Shown in pieces: positions 48,164-56,787 of a stretch of 64,000 bases of DNA. The translations under genes and the position numbers were made by a program. Numbering within the stretch: position 1 is the first letter of the stretch; each line of letters starts with the position of its first letter. The notes beneath the pieces are model-generated. The model made no database searches. It saw nothing but the letters and a program-made list of their open reading frames with translations, and had not been told where the DNA came from. The stretch comes from Lysobacter arenosi (GTDB lineage: Bacteria > Pseudomonadota > Gammaproteobacteria > Xanthomonadales > Xanthomonadaceae), in assembly GCF_016613475.2 (NCBI RefSeq), contig NZ_CP071517.1, positions 2,728,001-2,792,000 on the forward strand, in the 5' to 3' direction.

Positions 48164-48207
48164 GGCCGCCGGTGGCGGCCTGTCCCTCCCCCGCAAGGGG
48201 GGAGGGA
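48164..48207. terminator. Tandem hairpins between convergent genes
   Basis: GGCCGCC-GGT-GGCGGCC is followed by TCCCTCCCCC-GCAA-GGGGGAGGGA. The pair lies between the ends of the DUF885 and DUF218 genes and could stop transcription from both sides, although T-tracts are lacking. Confidence 0.45.
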
Positions 48208-48216
48208 TTTGGGGGA

Positions 48217-48900
48217 CTAGCTGACTCTTGCGAGCATTCGCTGGTGCCCGATCAGCCGGGCCCAGCGCGCACCCACGTCGGTCATGCAGACGTATCCGGC
48301 CTCTCCGGCCAGGCGCAGCCAGGTGCGGGCATCCAGGCGCAGGCGCGGCTCGGCCGCGCACAGTTCCGCATCGAAGCCGAGCTGGCGGGCGAACAGCGCG
48401 CAGCGCGCCAGGTGATAGCGGCTGCTCAGCAGGGTCACGCGCGAACGCATGCGCTCGCCCAACAGCGCCCTGGCATTGCGCAGGTTCTGCAGGGTGTCGC
48501 GCGACTGCGACTCGAGCAGCAGCGGAGCGTCCTGCGCAACACCGCGCGCGAACAGCCCCCGTCGCGCCAGTTCCGCCTCGGTGGCCTCGCCGGGCGCGCC
48601 ACCGCCAAGCAGCACCACGCTCGCCGGCGGGCTGTGTGTCCACAGCGAAACGGCACGGTCCAGGCGCGCCTGGAAATCGTGGTCCATGCGCCCCTGTGGT
48701 GAATGCTTGCCGAACAGCAGCACGCAATTTCCCTGCTGCGGCCGGCAGGGCGCACGCCTTGCCACGCGCAGGACATGGACGAAGTAACCCAGATAGACCA
48801 GGCCGGCGCTGAAAAGGCAGGCCGCGCCCGCCACCGCCATCGCGTGGAGGACGTCGCGGTCGCCAAACAGGGCCCGTCGGTGTGCGGTGCGGCTGGTCAC
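48217..48900 (-). CDS. DUF218 (YdcF/SanA-like) membrane protein
   Basis: Residues after a membrane segment (MAVAGAACLFSAGLVYLGYFVHVL) match the DUF218 fold: GNCVLLFGKHSPQGRMDHDFQARLDRAV, SVVLLGGGAPGEATEAE, then LESQSRDTLQNLRNARALL and TLLSSRYHLARCALFARQLG. Proteins of this family are implicated in envelope and peptidoglycan processes. The start could be a GTG at 48900 (227 aa) or the ATG at 48840 (207 aa); neither has a good ribosome binding site. It is divergent from the polyene ketosynthase gene. Confidence 0.8.
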   Translation of the reverse strand: MTSRTAHRRALFGDRDVLHAMAVAGAACLFSAGLVYLGYFVHVLRVARRAPCRPQQGNCVLLFGKHSPQGRMDHDFQARLDRAVSLWTHSPPASVVLLGGGAPGEATEAELARRGLFARGVAQDAPLLLESQSRDTLQNLRNARALLGERMRSRVTLLSSRYHLARCALFARQLGFDAELCAAEPRLRLDARTWLRLAGEAGYVCMTDVGARWARLIGHQRMLARVS

Positions 48901-49004
48901 GATGAACGGGCTGAACGGACGTGAAGCAAGGCCGTTCAGTTTACGCCGGGGATGGGCCACGGGGGCGCTCGCTATACTCTGCACTCTTGGAAAGAGAGTC
49001 CTGC

Positions 49005-50225
49005 GTGCCGCCCGCACTGAGTCCCGCCAGCCCCGCCGTGATGCCCATGCCGCCGCTGGCGATTCGCGCCTATACCGCGACGAGTGCCGTCGGCCGTGGC
49101 CGCGAGGCACTGGCGGTGGCATTGCGCGATTCGCGCAGCGGATTGCGTCGGAACGATTTCGGCACGGCGCCGCTCGACTGCTGGATCGGTCGAGTGGACG
49201 GGCTGGAGGATCTGCCGTTGCCGGGTCCGTTCAGCCGCTGGGACTCGCGCAACAACCGCCTCGCCTGGCTGGCCCTGAACCAGGACGGCATCCCCGAAGC
49301 CATTGCCGCGATGATCGAACGCCACGGCGCCGATCGCGTCGCCGTGGTCGTGGGCACGTCGACGTCGAGCATCGGCGCGACCGAGGATGCCTACGCGAAC
49401 CTCGACGACGGCGCGTTCCCGGCCGACCTCGCCCGCGCCGACGTGCACACGCCGCACTCGCTCGGTGAATTCGTCCAGCACGCCACCGGCCTGCGCGGAC
49501 CCGCAATTACCGTCGCCACCGCCTGCTCGTCGAGCGCGAAGGTGTTCGCCCAGGCCGCGCGCCTGATCGCCGCCGGCCTTGCCGATGCGGCGCTGGTCGG
49601 CGGCGTCGACACGCTTTGCGGCAGCGTTCTGTTTGGCTTCAATTCGCTGCAACTGGTTGCCGCCGAACCTTGCCGTCCGTTCGACGCCGGTCGCAGCGGT
49701 CTGTCGCTCGGCGAAGCCGGCGGCTTCGCCGTGCTCGAGCGCGCGCAGCCCGGCGATGCCGGCCTGCAGCTGCGCGGCTACGGCGAATCCAGCGATGCCC
49801 ACCACATGTCCTCGCCGCATCCGGATGGCCTGGGTGCGCAGCTGGCGATGCGCGATGCGCTCGCCCGCGCCGGCATCGACGCCGGTGAAGTCGGCTACCT
49901 CAACCTGCACGGCACCGCCACGCCCGCCAACGATTCGATCGAAGCGGCAGCGGTGGCGCGCCTGTTCCCCGACAGCCTGCATGCCAGTTCGACCAAGGGT
50001 TGGACCGGGCACACGCTCGGTGCGGCCGGCATCGTCGAGTCGGTGATCGCATTGATCGCGCTGGAACTGGGCCAGTTGCCCGGCACGCTCAACAGCAGTG
50101 CGCCCGATCCGGCCTGCGGCCCGCAGATCCGTTTCCAGCCGCAACGCGTCGACATCGATTACGCGATGAACAACTCCTTCGGCTTCGGCGGCAACAACTG
50201 CTCGCTGGTGTTCGGTCGCGCATGA
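49005..50225 (+). CDS. Beta-ketoacyl-ACP synthase of an aryl polyene/xanthomonadin-type locus
   Basis: A 406-residue condensing enzyme. The catalytic triad is intact: Cys174 in VATACSSSAKVF, His302 in NLHGTATPAND and His336 in GHTLGAAG. The C-terminal NNSFGFGGNNCSLVFGR is typical of FabF/FabB-like enzymes. The context (chain-length factor, glycosyltransferase, MMPL exporter, acyltransferase, hotdog dehydratases) marks it as a polyene synthase rather than housekeeping FabB. The GTG at 49005 has an AGAGAG site; a TATACT -10-like sequence lies at 48973. The stop overlaps the next gene by ATGA. Confidence 0.9.
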   Translation: MPPALSPASPAVMPMPPLAIRAYTATSAVGRGREALAVALRDSRSGLRRNDFGTAPLDCWIGRVDGLEDLPLPGPFSRWDSRNNRLAWLALNQDGIPEAIAAMIERHGADRVAVVVGTSTSSIGATEDAYANLDDGAFPADLARADVHTPHSLGEFVQHATGLRGPAITVATACSSSAKVFAQAARLIAAGLADAALVGGVDTLCGSVLFGFNSLQLVAAEPCRPFDAGRSGLSLGEAGGFAVLERAQPGDAGLQLRGYGESSDAHHMSSPHPDGLGAQLAMRDALARAGIDAGEVGYLNLHGTATPANDSIEAAAVARLFPDSLHASSTKGWTGHTLGAAGIVESVIALIALELGQLPGTLNSSAPDPACGPQIRFQPQRVDIDYAMNNSFGFGGNNCSLVFGRA

Positions 50226-51025
50226 CGCCGCTGCTGGCCCACATCGAAGGCATTGGATTCTGGACGCGCGGGCTGCCGTCCTGGAATGCCGCGGTCGTCC
50301 ATGCCAGCGCAGGAACGCTCGTGGCCGATGCGCCGTCGCGACCGTCGCCGCAACTGCTGCCGGCCAACGAACGTCGACGCGCCCCCGAGACCGTTGCGGT
50401 CGCGCTCGAAGTGGCGATGGCCGCCTGCCATGACGCGGGACGCGAACCGTCGACGCTGCCGTCGGTGTTCGCCTCCACCCATGGCGACCTGGGCATCACC
50501 GACTACATGTGCGCGACCCTGGCCGATGAACCGCGCTCGCTGTCGCCGACGCGTTTCCACAATTCCGTGCACAACGCCGCCGCCGGCTACTGGACCATCG
50601 GCACCGGCGCGATGGCGGCGGCCAGCGCGATCAGCGCGCGCGAGGCCAGCTTCGCCCAGGGCCTGCTCGATGCGCTTGCGCACCTGGCCAATGGCGACGA
50701 GGCGGTGCTGCTGGTTGCCTACGACGGCCAGGCCTCCGGCCCGCTGGCGCGGATGGCACCGAGCGATGGCCTGCTCGGCGGCGCGCTGGTGCTGTCGCGA
50801 CAAGCCGCTGCGGGACGTCCGCAGTTGAGCGTGCAACTGGTGCAACGCCACGGCGACCGCGACGCAAGCGGGCCGCTGGCGACGCTGGCGGCGGCCAATG
50901 CCATGGCGCCGATGCTGCCGCTGTTCGACCTGCTGGCGCGCGGCAATGGCAGCGCGCGCGTCGTTGCCGGTCCCGACCACGATCTGCTGGTCGAAGTCAC
51001 CGGCGCGGAGGCCGCGCATGGCTGA
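50222..51025 (+). CDS. Beta-ketoacyl synthase-like chain-length factor
   Basis: A 267-residue protein resembling the N-terminal half of a ketosynthase but without the active-site Cys or either His. PSVFASTHGDLGITDYMC, FHNSVHNAAAGYWTIGTGA and a C-terminal SARVVAGPDHDLLVEV segment fit the Ketoacyl-synt_2/chain-length factor type in polyene loci. It would pair with the preceding ketosynthase to set chain length. It starts inside the previous stop and overlaps the glycosyltransferase by 8 bp. Confidence 0.85.
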   Translation: MTPLLAHIEGIGFWTRGLPSWNAAVVHASAGTLVADAPSRPSPQLLPANERRRAPETVAVALEVAMAACHDAGREPSTLPSVFASTHGDLGITDYMCATLADEPRSLSPTRFHNSVHNAAAGYWTIGTGAMAAASAISAREASFAQGLLDALAHLANGDEAVLLVAYDGQASGPLARMAPSDGLLGGALVLSRQAAAGRPQLSVQLVQRHGDRDASGPLATLAAANAMAPMLPLFDLLARGNGSARVVAGPDHDLLVEVTGAEAAHG

Positions 51026-51878
51026 CGGCCTCCATATCCCGACTCGCCCTGACCGGCTGACCCGCGACGACCTGGTCGTGGTGATCCCGGCGCTCAACGA
51101 GTCACTGCGCATCCGCGAAGTGGTGGCCGGCGCGCTCGGCGAATGCCCGCGCGTGATCGTCATCGACGACGGTTCCGACGACGGCACCGCCGAACGCGTC
51201 GCCGACCTGCCTGTCACCGTGCTGCGCCACGAAGTCCGGCTCGGCAAGGGCGCCAGCCTGCGCGACGGTTTCGCCGCGGCACTGGCCATGGGCGCCCGCG
51301 CGATCGTGACGATGGATGGCGACGGCCAGCACCTGGCGCGCGACATTCCGCGCCTGCTCGCCGCGGCCAACCGGCATCCGGGCCATGTCGTCATCGGCGC
51401 GCGCCTGCACCGCCGTTCGCAGCAGCCGCTGCACCGGCGCCTCGCCAACGAGTTCGCCGACTGGGGCATCGCCTGGGGCACCGGCTATGGCGTCGCCGAC
51501 AGTCAAAGCGGCCAGCGCCTGTATCCGGCCGCGGTCGCGGCCCTCGCCGAAGTGCCAGGCGAGGACTTCGTGTTCGAGGCGCAGATCCTGATTTCGGCCG
51601 CACAGCAGCTGGGCACGCGCTGCGTGTCGGTCCCGATCGAATCGCGCTACCAGACCGTGCATGGCGACGAGCAGTTCCGTCCCAGCCACTTCAAGCCGCT
51701 GCGCGACTTCAGCCGCATCACCTCGCACATCGTCGCCGGCGTGTTCCGGCGCGGCGGCATCCCGGCGGTGTTCCGCAGCATCCGCGCCAATCCGGCGCTG
51801 ATCGACGACGACGAACGGCTGGGCGTGCTCGAGCCCGGGCGGGACCCGATTTCCGCGCTCGACGACGCAGCGCGGTAA
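51018..51878 (+). CDS. Family 2 glycosyltransferase
   Basis: A 286-residue GT-A-fold transferase. VVVIPALNESLRIREVV, VIVIDDGSDDGTAE and TMDGDGQHLARDIPRLL carry the nucleotide-sugar and metal-binding Asp residues. ADSQSGQRLYPAAV and GEDFVFEAQILISAAQQ are typical of dolichol-phosphate mannosyltransferase-like enzymes found in polyene loci. It is the last gene of a three-gene translationally coupled run. The acceptor is unknown. Confidence 0.9.
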   Translation: MADGLHIPTRPDRLTRDDLVVVIPALNESLRIREVVAGALGECPRVIVIDDGSDDGTAERVADLPVTVLRHEVRLGKGASLRDGFAAALAMGARAIVTMDGDGQHLARDIPRLLAAANRHPGHVVIGARLHRRSQQPLHRRLANEFADWGIAWGTGYGVADSQSGQRLYPAAVAALAEVPGEDFVFEAQILISAAQQLGTRCVSVPIESRYQTVHGDEQFRPSHFKPLRDFSRITSHIVAGVFRRGGIPAVFRSIRANPALIDDDERLGVLEPGRDPISALDDAAR

Positions 51879-51881
51879 CCG

Positions 51882-52442
51882 TTACTTGCCCTTGGGCGGT
51901 GTGCCCTGTGGCGGCGTGGCCGGCGGTTGCGTGCCTTGCGGCGGCATGCCTTGCGGGGGCGTGCCCTGCGGCTGCGGCATGGCCGGCATCTGTTCCGGCG
52001 GCGGCGGGTTGGCGACGTAGATCGCGACACCGTGCGCGAACTTCTTGGTCGGCGAAATGCTCACGCCGATGCCGCCCGAACTGAAGTTGCCGCCGCGATA
52101 GCCGCCGTAGCTGCCACCACCGGCGCCGACGCCGATGCTGCTGCCGCCGTAGCTGTTCTCGCTGCCGACGAACAGCACGCCGTTGGCGCCGAGCTTGGCC
52201 GCCTCGATGCGCAGGTTGTTGATGACGTCGTTCAACTTGTTCTGCTCGCCGTAGGTGAAGCCGCCGCTGGCGGTTTCCAGCTGGGCGATCTCTTCGTAGC
52301 CACCCGGCGGCGGCGTGAAGTAGATGCGGACCTGCGAGGGATCGATCGGCGGACGTGGCGTGCCGGTGACCAGCTGCGAGGTCGACGAACAGCCGGCCAG
52401 CAGAAGCAGGAGGGGAATCAGGGAGAGGAGGACGCGACGCAT
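51882..52442 (-). CDS. Lipoprotein of unknown function, RcsF/DUF4156-like
   Basis: A 186-residue lipoprotein with lipobox LLLLLAGC (Cys18). The region YEEIAQLETASGGFTYGEQ followed by NNLRIEAAKLGANGVLFVG resembles RcsF/DUF4156 proteins, where a helix followed by LGAN-x-V is conserved. The C-terminus is a Pro/Gln/Gly tail with repeated PPQGTPPQGMPP. It points opposite to the three + strand polyene genes and may be unrelated to pigment synthesis. Confidence 0.75.
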   Translation of the reverse strand: MRRVLLSLIPLLLLLAGCSSTSQLVTGTPRPPIDPSQVRIYFTPPPGGYEEIAQLETASGGFTYGEQNKLNDVINNLRIEAAKLGANGVLFVGSENSYGGSSIGVGAGGGSYGGYRGGNFSSGGIGVSISPTKKFAHGVAIYVANPPPPEQMPAMPQPQGTPPQGMPPQGTQPPATPPQGTPPKGK

Positions 52443-52522
52443 GGCGATCTCCGTGCAGGGACGATGCGCCGATCCTACGCCAGGCCACCCGGACCGGCCA
52501 ATGCGACGTTTCTGACGTTCAG

Positions 52523-53263
52523 TCAGGTCATGCCGCCGTCAATGCCGATCACCTGGCCGTTGATGTAGCCGGCCGCATTCGAGCACAGGAAGCCCACCAG
52601 CGCAGCCACTTCGTCGGCCTGGCCGGCCCGGCCGGCCGGCACCAGCTGCTTGATCGCCGCGGGCGCGAATGCGGCATCCGCCAGGCGGCCGGCGATCAGG
52701 CCCGGGGCCACGACATTGCAGGTGATGCCGCGACTGCCCATCTCCCGCGCCAGCGATTTGGTCGCGCCGTGCAGCGCGGCCTTGGCCGCGGCGTAGTTGG
52801 TCTGGCCGCGGTTGCCCAGCACCGCCGCCACCGACGACACGCTGACCACCCTGCCCCAGCGCGTGCGCGCCATCGGCAGCAGCAGCGGTTGGGTGACATG
52901 GAAGAAGCCGTGCAGCGAGACATCGATGACCTGTCTCCATTGCCGCTCGCTCATGCCGGCCATCGGCGCGTCGTCGTGGATGCCGGCGTTGTTGACCACC
53001 ACCTGGATCGCACCCTGCTCGAGCAGGCCCGCCATTGCCGCAGCGGTGACCTCACCATCGGCGACATCGAACGAAACCGCGCTGGCGTGTCCGCCGGCGG
53101 CCGCGATTGCGTCGACGACCGCCTGCGCGCGTTCGACGTTGCGGTTGGAATGGACGATCACCTCGAAGCCATCGGCCGCCAGGCGCTGGCAGATCGCGCT
53201 GCCGATGTCACCGCTGCCGCCGGTGACGAGGGCACGACGGGGCTGGGTCTTGGAGGTGGTCAT
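52523..53263 (-). CDS. 3-oxoacyl-ACP reductase (FabG-like SDR) of the polyene locus
   Basis: A 246-residue short-chain dehydrogenase. The NADPH site ALVTGGSGDIGSAICQRLA, VVVNNAGIHDD and the catalytic Ser144, Tyr157 and Lys161 (SVSSVAAVLGNRGQTNYAAAKAAL) are present. PGLIAGRLADAAF and GYINGQVIGIDGGMT complete the FabG pattern. It would reduce the beta-keto intermediate during chain extension. It is the last gene of the minus-strand operon, 51 bp after the dehydratase gene. Confidence 0.93.
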   Translation of the reverse strand: MTTSKTQPRRALVTGGSGDIGSAICQRLAADGFEVIVHSNRNVERAQAVVDAIAAAGGHASAVSFDVADGEVTAAAMAGLLEQGAIQVVVNNAGIHDDAPMAGMSERQWRQVIDVSLHGFFHVTQPLLLPMARTRWGRVVSVSSVAAVLGNRGQTNYAAAKAALHGATKSLAREMGSRGITCNVVAPGLIAGRLADAAFAPAAIKQLVPAGRAGQADEVAALVGFLCSNAAGYINGQVIGIDGGMT

Positions 53264-53296
53264 TGCGCGGATTGTGCGCGAAACCGGGACTTTTTC

Positions 53297-53318
53297 GTAG
53301 GAGCCTGCCCGCTCCTAC
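53297..53318. repeat. GTAGGAGC hairpin
   Basis: GTAGGAGC, CTGCCC and GCTCCTAC form an 8-bp stem that includes the dehydratase stop codon. The GTAGGAGCGGGC motif on the minus strand resembles a common intergenic repeat of pseudomonads and xanthomonads. Confidence 0.5.
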
Positions 53319-53737
53319 CGATGTATGACTCCGGCGCGCCCGCGCGCCAGTTCGACCCCGGCGTGGCGGATCACGAATGCGTACTGTCCGCCCGAAGCCT
53401 CGGCGATCAGGCAATGCGCCTCGACCTCGAGCGCGCCGGGCAGGTCATCGATCCGCCCGACATGCAACTCGACGCCGCGCAGCGACACCAGCATCCCCGG
53501 CTTCACCGCTTCGCCGGCGGCGCGCGCGATCAGGCCACCGTGCACGGCCATCGCCTGCGCGCCGTACTCGCACAGGTGCACCGCGTGCAGCCTGCCGTTG
53601 TGACGCAGCGGATGGGCCGGGTCGCGATGCCCATGCGAAACCAGGCGGATGCGTTCGTGGTCCCAATCAATGATCTCTTCCCACAGGCACATCGCGCCTT
53701 GATGGGGAATCAGCGCGGCGATGTCCTCACGCGCCAT
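53315..53737 (-). CDS. Hotdog-fold 3-hydroxyacyl-ACP dehydratase-like protein (ApeP type)
   Basis: A 140-residue protein opening MAREDIAALIPHQGAMCLWEEI, with the catalytic-type His12 in PHQGAM-x-L. GRLHAVHLCEYGAQAMAVHGGL and VKPGMLVSLRGVELHVGRID follow. This matches the small dehydratases of aryl polyene loci. It would create the double bonds of the polyene together with the second hotdog protein. The start lies 11 bp inside the end of the MMPL gene. Confidence 0.85.
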   Translation of the reverse strand: MAREDIAALIPHQGAMCLWEEIIDWDHERIRLVSHGHRDPAHPLRHNGRLHAVHLCEYGAQAMAVHGGLIARAAGEAVKPGMLVSLRGVELHVGRIDDLPGALEVEAHCLIAEASGGQYAFVIRHAGVELARGRAGVIHR

Positions 53738-56063
53738 CGCCCGCCTCGCTCGCCGGCGCACGCACGATCAGCAGCGCCAGCACGAAGTTGCAGACCACGC
53801 CGAGAGCGACCGTCGAGCCGATGGCGCGCAGCACCGGGATGCTCGACGCCGCCAGCAACGCGAACACCAGCAAGGTGGTCAGGCTGCAGACGATGACCGC
53901 GTGCAGCGTGCGCAGCTGTTCGCTGCGGTCGTCGCCGGCATGATCGAAGAACAATGCGTAATCCAGGCCAAGGCCGGCGGCGAGGATGAGCGAGACCAGA
54001 TGGAACAGGTTCAACTCGACCCCAACCGCGCGCAGCAGCGCCAGGATCAGCAGCGTGCTCAGCGCCATCGGTGCCAGTACCCGCAGCACGCGGCGCGGCG
54101 AGCGCAACGCCACCCACACCGCCGCGGTCAGCAGCACCGCCGCCAGCGCCAGCGCCCACAGCACGCGCTGGCGATACTGGGCGACCAGCGATTCCGACGC
54201 CTGCTTGAGGTCGAGCAGCTGCGCGCCGTTGCGCGCTGCTGCAGTGGCGACGGCCGCCGGATCGTGCACGCCGCTCAAGGCCACCAGCGCGGTGACGTGG
54301 CCGCTGCGCTGCAGCAGCAAGCCTTCGACGCTGGCCGCCAGCGGCGTGCCGGCCAGATCGCCCGGCCGCAATGCCGGCGCCTGTTTCGCGCGTTCGACAT
54401 CGGCGACGAACTCGTCGAAGGCGCCGGATTGGAACGGCCCGCCGCTCATCGCCTGGTCGAGCACCGCGCGCAAAGCGTCGCGGTCGGGCAAATGCGACTG
54501 ACGCGTCTTCTGCGTCGCGGCGCTGGGCAGGTAGCGCGCGGCCAGGTCGTAGCCGGCGATGGCGCCGTCGTCGCGCAGGCGCTGCAGCTCCGGCAGCAAT
54601 CGCTCGGAGGCCTGCAATGCCGACTCGACATCGGGCTGCTGCACCACCAGCACGTAGCGCACGTCGGGGGCGCCGAGTTCGTTGCGCAGCTGCGCGTCTC
54701 GTGCCAGCGCGGCGGGTGGCACCGGGGTCAGGCGGCCGAGGTCGTTCTGCCAGAACGAACCGGGCGCGAATGCAGCGATCGCGGCAGCGATCAGCGCGAT
54801 CACCAGCACCGCACCACCGCGTAGCCGTGGCCAGCGAGCCAGGCGTTCCCAGCAGCGCCCGAGCCAGACCGAATCGGCGGCATCGCGCGGCGCCGGATCG
54901 ATCAGTGCCGGCAGCAGGAACCGCGTCGCCAGGGCTGCCGTCGCCAGGCCGACCACGGTGAACACCGCCAACTGCTGCAGGCCATCGACGCCGGAGACGA
55001 GGAACGTGAGGTACGCGATACAGGTCGACACCACGCCGGTGGTCAGCGTCGGCCACAGCGCGCGCGCACTCGCCCAAGGCGAGACACCGGCGCGCTGGTG
55101 GCTGAACAGATGGATCGGATAGTCCTGGACCACGCCAATCAGGGTGAAACCGAAGGCAACCGTGATGCCGTGCACGCCGTCGAAGGCGAGTGCGACCGCG
55201 CCCAGTCCGGCCAGGCCGGCGCTGGCCAGCGGCAGCCCACCCAGCAAGGGCGCCTTCCAGCTGCGGTAGGCCACCCACAGCAACAACACGAAGACCAGGC
55301 TGTCGAGCGTGCCGATCAGGCTGGCTTCGCGCGCGGTGCGGTTGCCGATCTCCACCGAGAACGCACCCGGCCCGGTCAGCGACATGCGCGTGGCGGTGTC
55401 ACCGCGCACATCGGCGAACGCGGCCTGGATCGAGTCGAACGCGGCCTGCTGGCCCTTGGGATCGAAGCCGGCGGCGTGCGTCTCGATCGCAAGCAGCGCC
55501 TCGCGCCCGGCCTTGTCGAACCAGACGCCGTGCAGGCGCTGCGGCGCGTTCGCCGGCTGCCAGGCTTCGGCCAGCTTGAGCGTCTCCAGGGTCGGGTCGG
55601 CCGACAGCAGCGGCTCGATCATCGCCGCCGCCGGCGAGCCCAGGTCCTGCAGGCGCTCATCGAGTTGCGCACGCAGGTAGTCGGCATCGAGCGCCTGCGT
55701 ATCCAGCGTCGACGACAGCAGGTAACGGTAGGGGCGCAGGTGCGACGGGATCGCCTCCGGCCCCAGCGCCGCGCCGTTGGCGACCAGCTTGAAGGACGGC
55801 AGGGATGCAAGCCGGTCGCGCAACGATTGCGACTGCGCGGCCAGCGTCTGCGCATCCGGGCCGGTCAGGCCGATCAGCAGCAGGCGCGAACCCGGGCCTT
55901 CGCCCAGTTCGTCGATCAGCAGCTTCTGCGCGGGCGTCTGCGGCGACGGCATGAACTTGCGCAGGTCGCCGCTGAGCTGCAGCCGCGGCGCGACCAGCGT
56001 CGCCAGGATCAGCAGCGCCACCAGCCACAGCAGCGCGAGGGCGAGGCGTCGGGCTCCACTCAT
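53727..56063 (-). CDS. MMPL/RND family transporter of the polyene locus
   Basis: A 778-residue inner-membrane exporter with two similar halves. Each half has one N-terminal membrane segment, a large periplasmic loop, and five closely spaced hydrophobic segments (for example LDSLVFVLLLWVAYRSW and LGLDYALFFDHAGDD). VAFGFTLIGVVQDYPIHLFSHQRA holds a charged transmembrane motif typical of MMPL proteins. It is likely to move the polyene lipid toward the outer membrane together with the LolA-like protein encoded 10 bp upstream. Confidence 0.92.
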   Translation of the reverse strand: MSGARRLALALLWLVALLILATLVAPRLQLSGDLRKFMPSPQTPAQKLLIDELGEGPGSRLLLIGLTGPDAQTLAAQSQSLRDRLASLPSFKLVANGAALGPEAIPSHLRPYRYLLSSTLDTQALDADYLRAQLDERLQDLGSPAAAMIEPLLSADPTLETLKLAEAWQPANAPQRLHGVWFDKAGREALLAIETHAAGFDPKGQQAAFDSIQAAFADVRGDTATRMSLTGPGAFSVEIGNRTAREASLIGTLDSLVFVLLLWVAYRSWKAPLLGGLPLASAGLAGLGAVALAFDGVHGITVAFGFTLIGVVQDYPIHLFSHQRAGVSPWASARALWPTLTTGVVSTCIAYLTFLVSGVDGLQQLAVFTVVGLATAALATRFLLPALIDPAPRDAADSVWLGRCWERLARWPRLRGGAVLVIALIAAAIAAFAPGSFWQNDLGRLTPVPPAALARDAQLRNELGAPDVRYVLVVQQPDVESALQASERLLPELQRLRDDGAIAGYDLAARYLPSAATQKTRQSHLPDRDALRAVLDQAMSGGPFQSGAFDEFVADVERAKQAPALRPGDLAGTPLAASVEGLLLQRSGHVTALVALSGVHDPAAVATAAARNGAQLLDLKQASESLVAQYRQRVLWALALAAVLLTAAVWVALRSPRRVLRVLAPMALSTLLILALLRAVGVELNLFHLVSLILAAGLGLDYALFFDHAGDDRSEQLRTLHAVIVCSLTTLLVFALLAASSIPVLRAIGSTVALGVVCNFVLALLIVRAPASEAGDGA

Positions 56064-56073
56064 GATGTCGCGC

Positions 56074-56787
56074 TCATCGCGTCGCGTCGCCGTGGCAAAT
56101 GCCTTCCAGCGCGGCGGCATCGGCGACATTCGCCGCATCCATCGCGGCACCGGCCAGCAACGTGCGCTGCGGCGGCGCGCTACCGACCATTCGCGTCTCG
56201 ATGCAGCGCAACTCCGAACCGCGACCGTACAGCGCAATGGACTGCACGCGCTTGGCCAGCGCGGCGTCCCTGGGCGCCATCGTCAGGTTCCAGCGCTGGC
56301 GCGTGCCTTGCGCCGCAAGCGTGTAGTGCTGCTCCAGCCTGGCGCGATCACCGTCGAGCAAGGCAGCGAAGTTGCTCTGGAACCCGGCCAGTTCCGGCAC
56401 GCGCGACAGCGCGAACTTGCGCGGCGCCTGGCCGGCACGCGCGATCGTCGCCTCGCCTGCGCGCAGCGTCGTGGTTTCGGCATAGGGCGCGCGGACTTCG
56501 CGAACCAGCGTATCCGCATCGGGTCGCAGGTACTGGCCCGACAGGCGCAGCGGCGTCTTCAGCAGTTTCGATCCGCGTACTTCCACGAACGGCGTGCTCG
56601 CCGGCACCGGCCGCGCAATGGCCTTGAGGATCCAGGCCGGATCGACCGCCGTGACGGTTTCAACCAGGTTCGCCCCAGCCGGGGCCGCGCACAGTGTCGC
56701 GCTTACCAGCATCCACATCGGCGCCAGGCGCCGCGCCCACGCGCCCAGCTTGTTGCGCTTGCCTGTCGTCCGCCGCGTCATCGCCAT
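56074..56787 (-). CDS. LolA-like outer-membrane lipoprotein carrier-related protein
   Basis: A 237-residue exported protein. A basic N-terminus with RRLAPMWMLVSATLCAAPAGA is a signal peptide. The mature part has VRGSKLLKTPLRLSGQYLRPD and an internal ALSRVPELAGFQSNFAALLDGD, as in LolA-like proteins of polyene loci. Probably a periplasmic shuttle for the lipid product. The ATG at 56787 (or 56781) lies 122-128 bp inside the acyltransferase gene, a long overlap. Confidence 0.8.
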   Translation of the reverse strand: MAMTRRTTGKRNKLGAWARRLAPMWMLVSATLCAAPAGANLVETVTAVDPAWILKAIARPVPASTPFVEVRGSKLLKTPLRLSGQYLRPDADTLVREVRAPYAETTTLRAGEATIARAGQAPRKFALSRVPELAGFQSNFAALLDGDRARLEQHYTLAAQGTRQRWNLTMAPRDAALAKRVQSIALYGRGSELRCIETRMVGSAPPQRTLLAGAAMDAANVADAAALEGICHGDATR

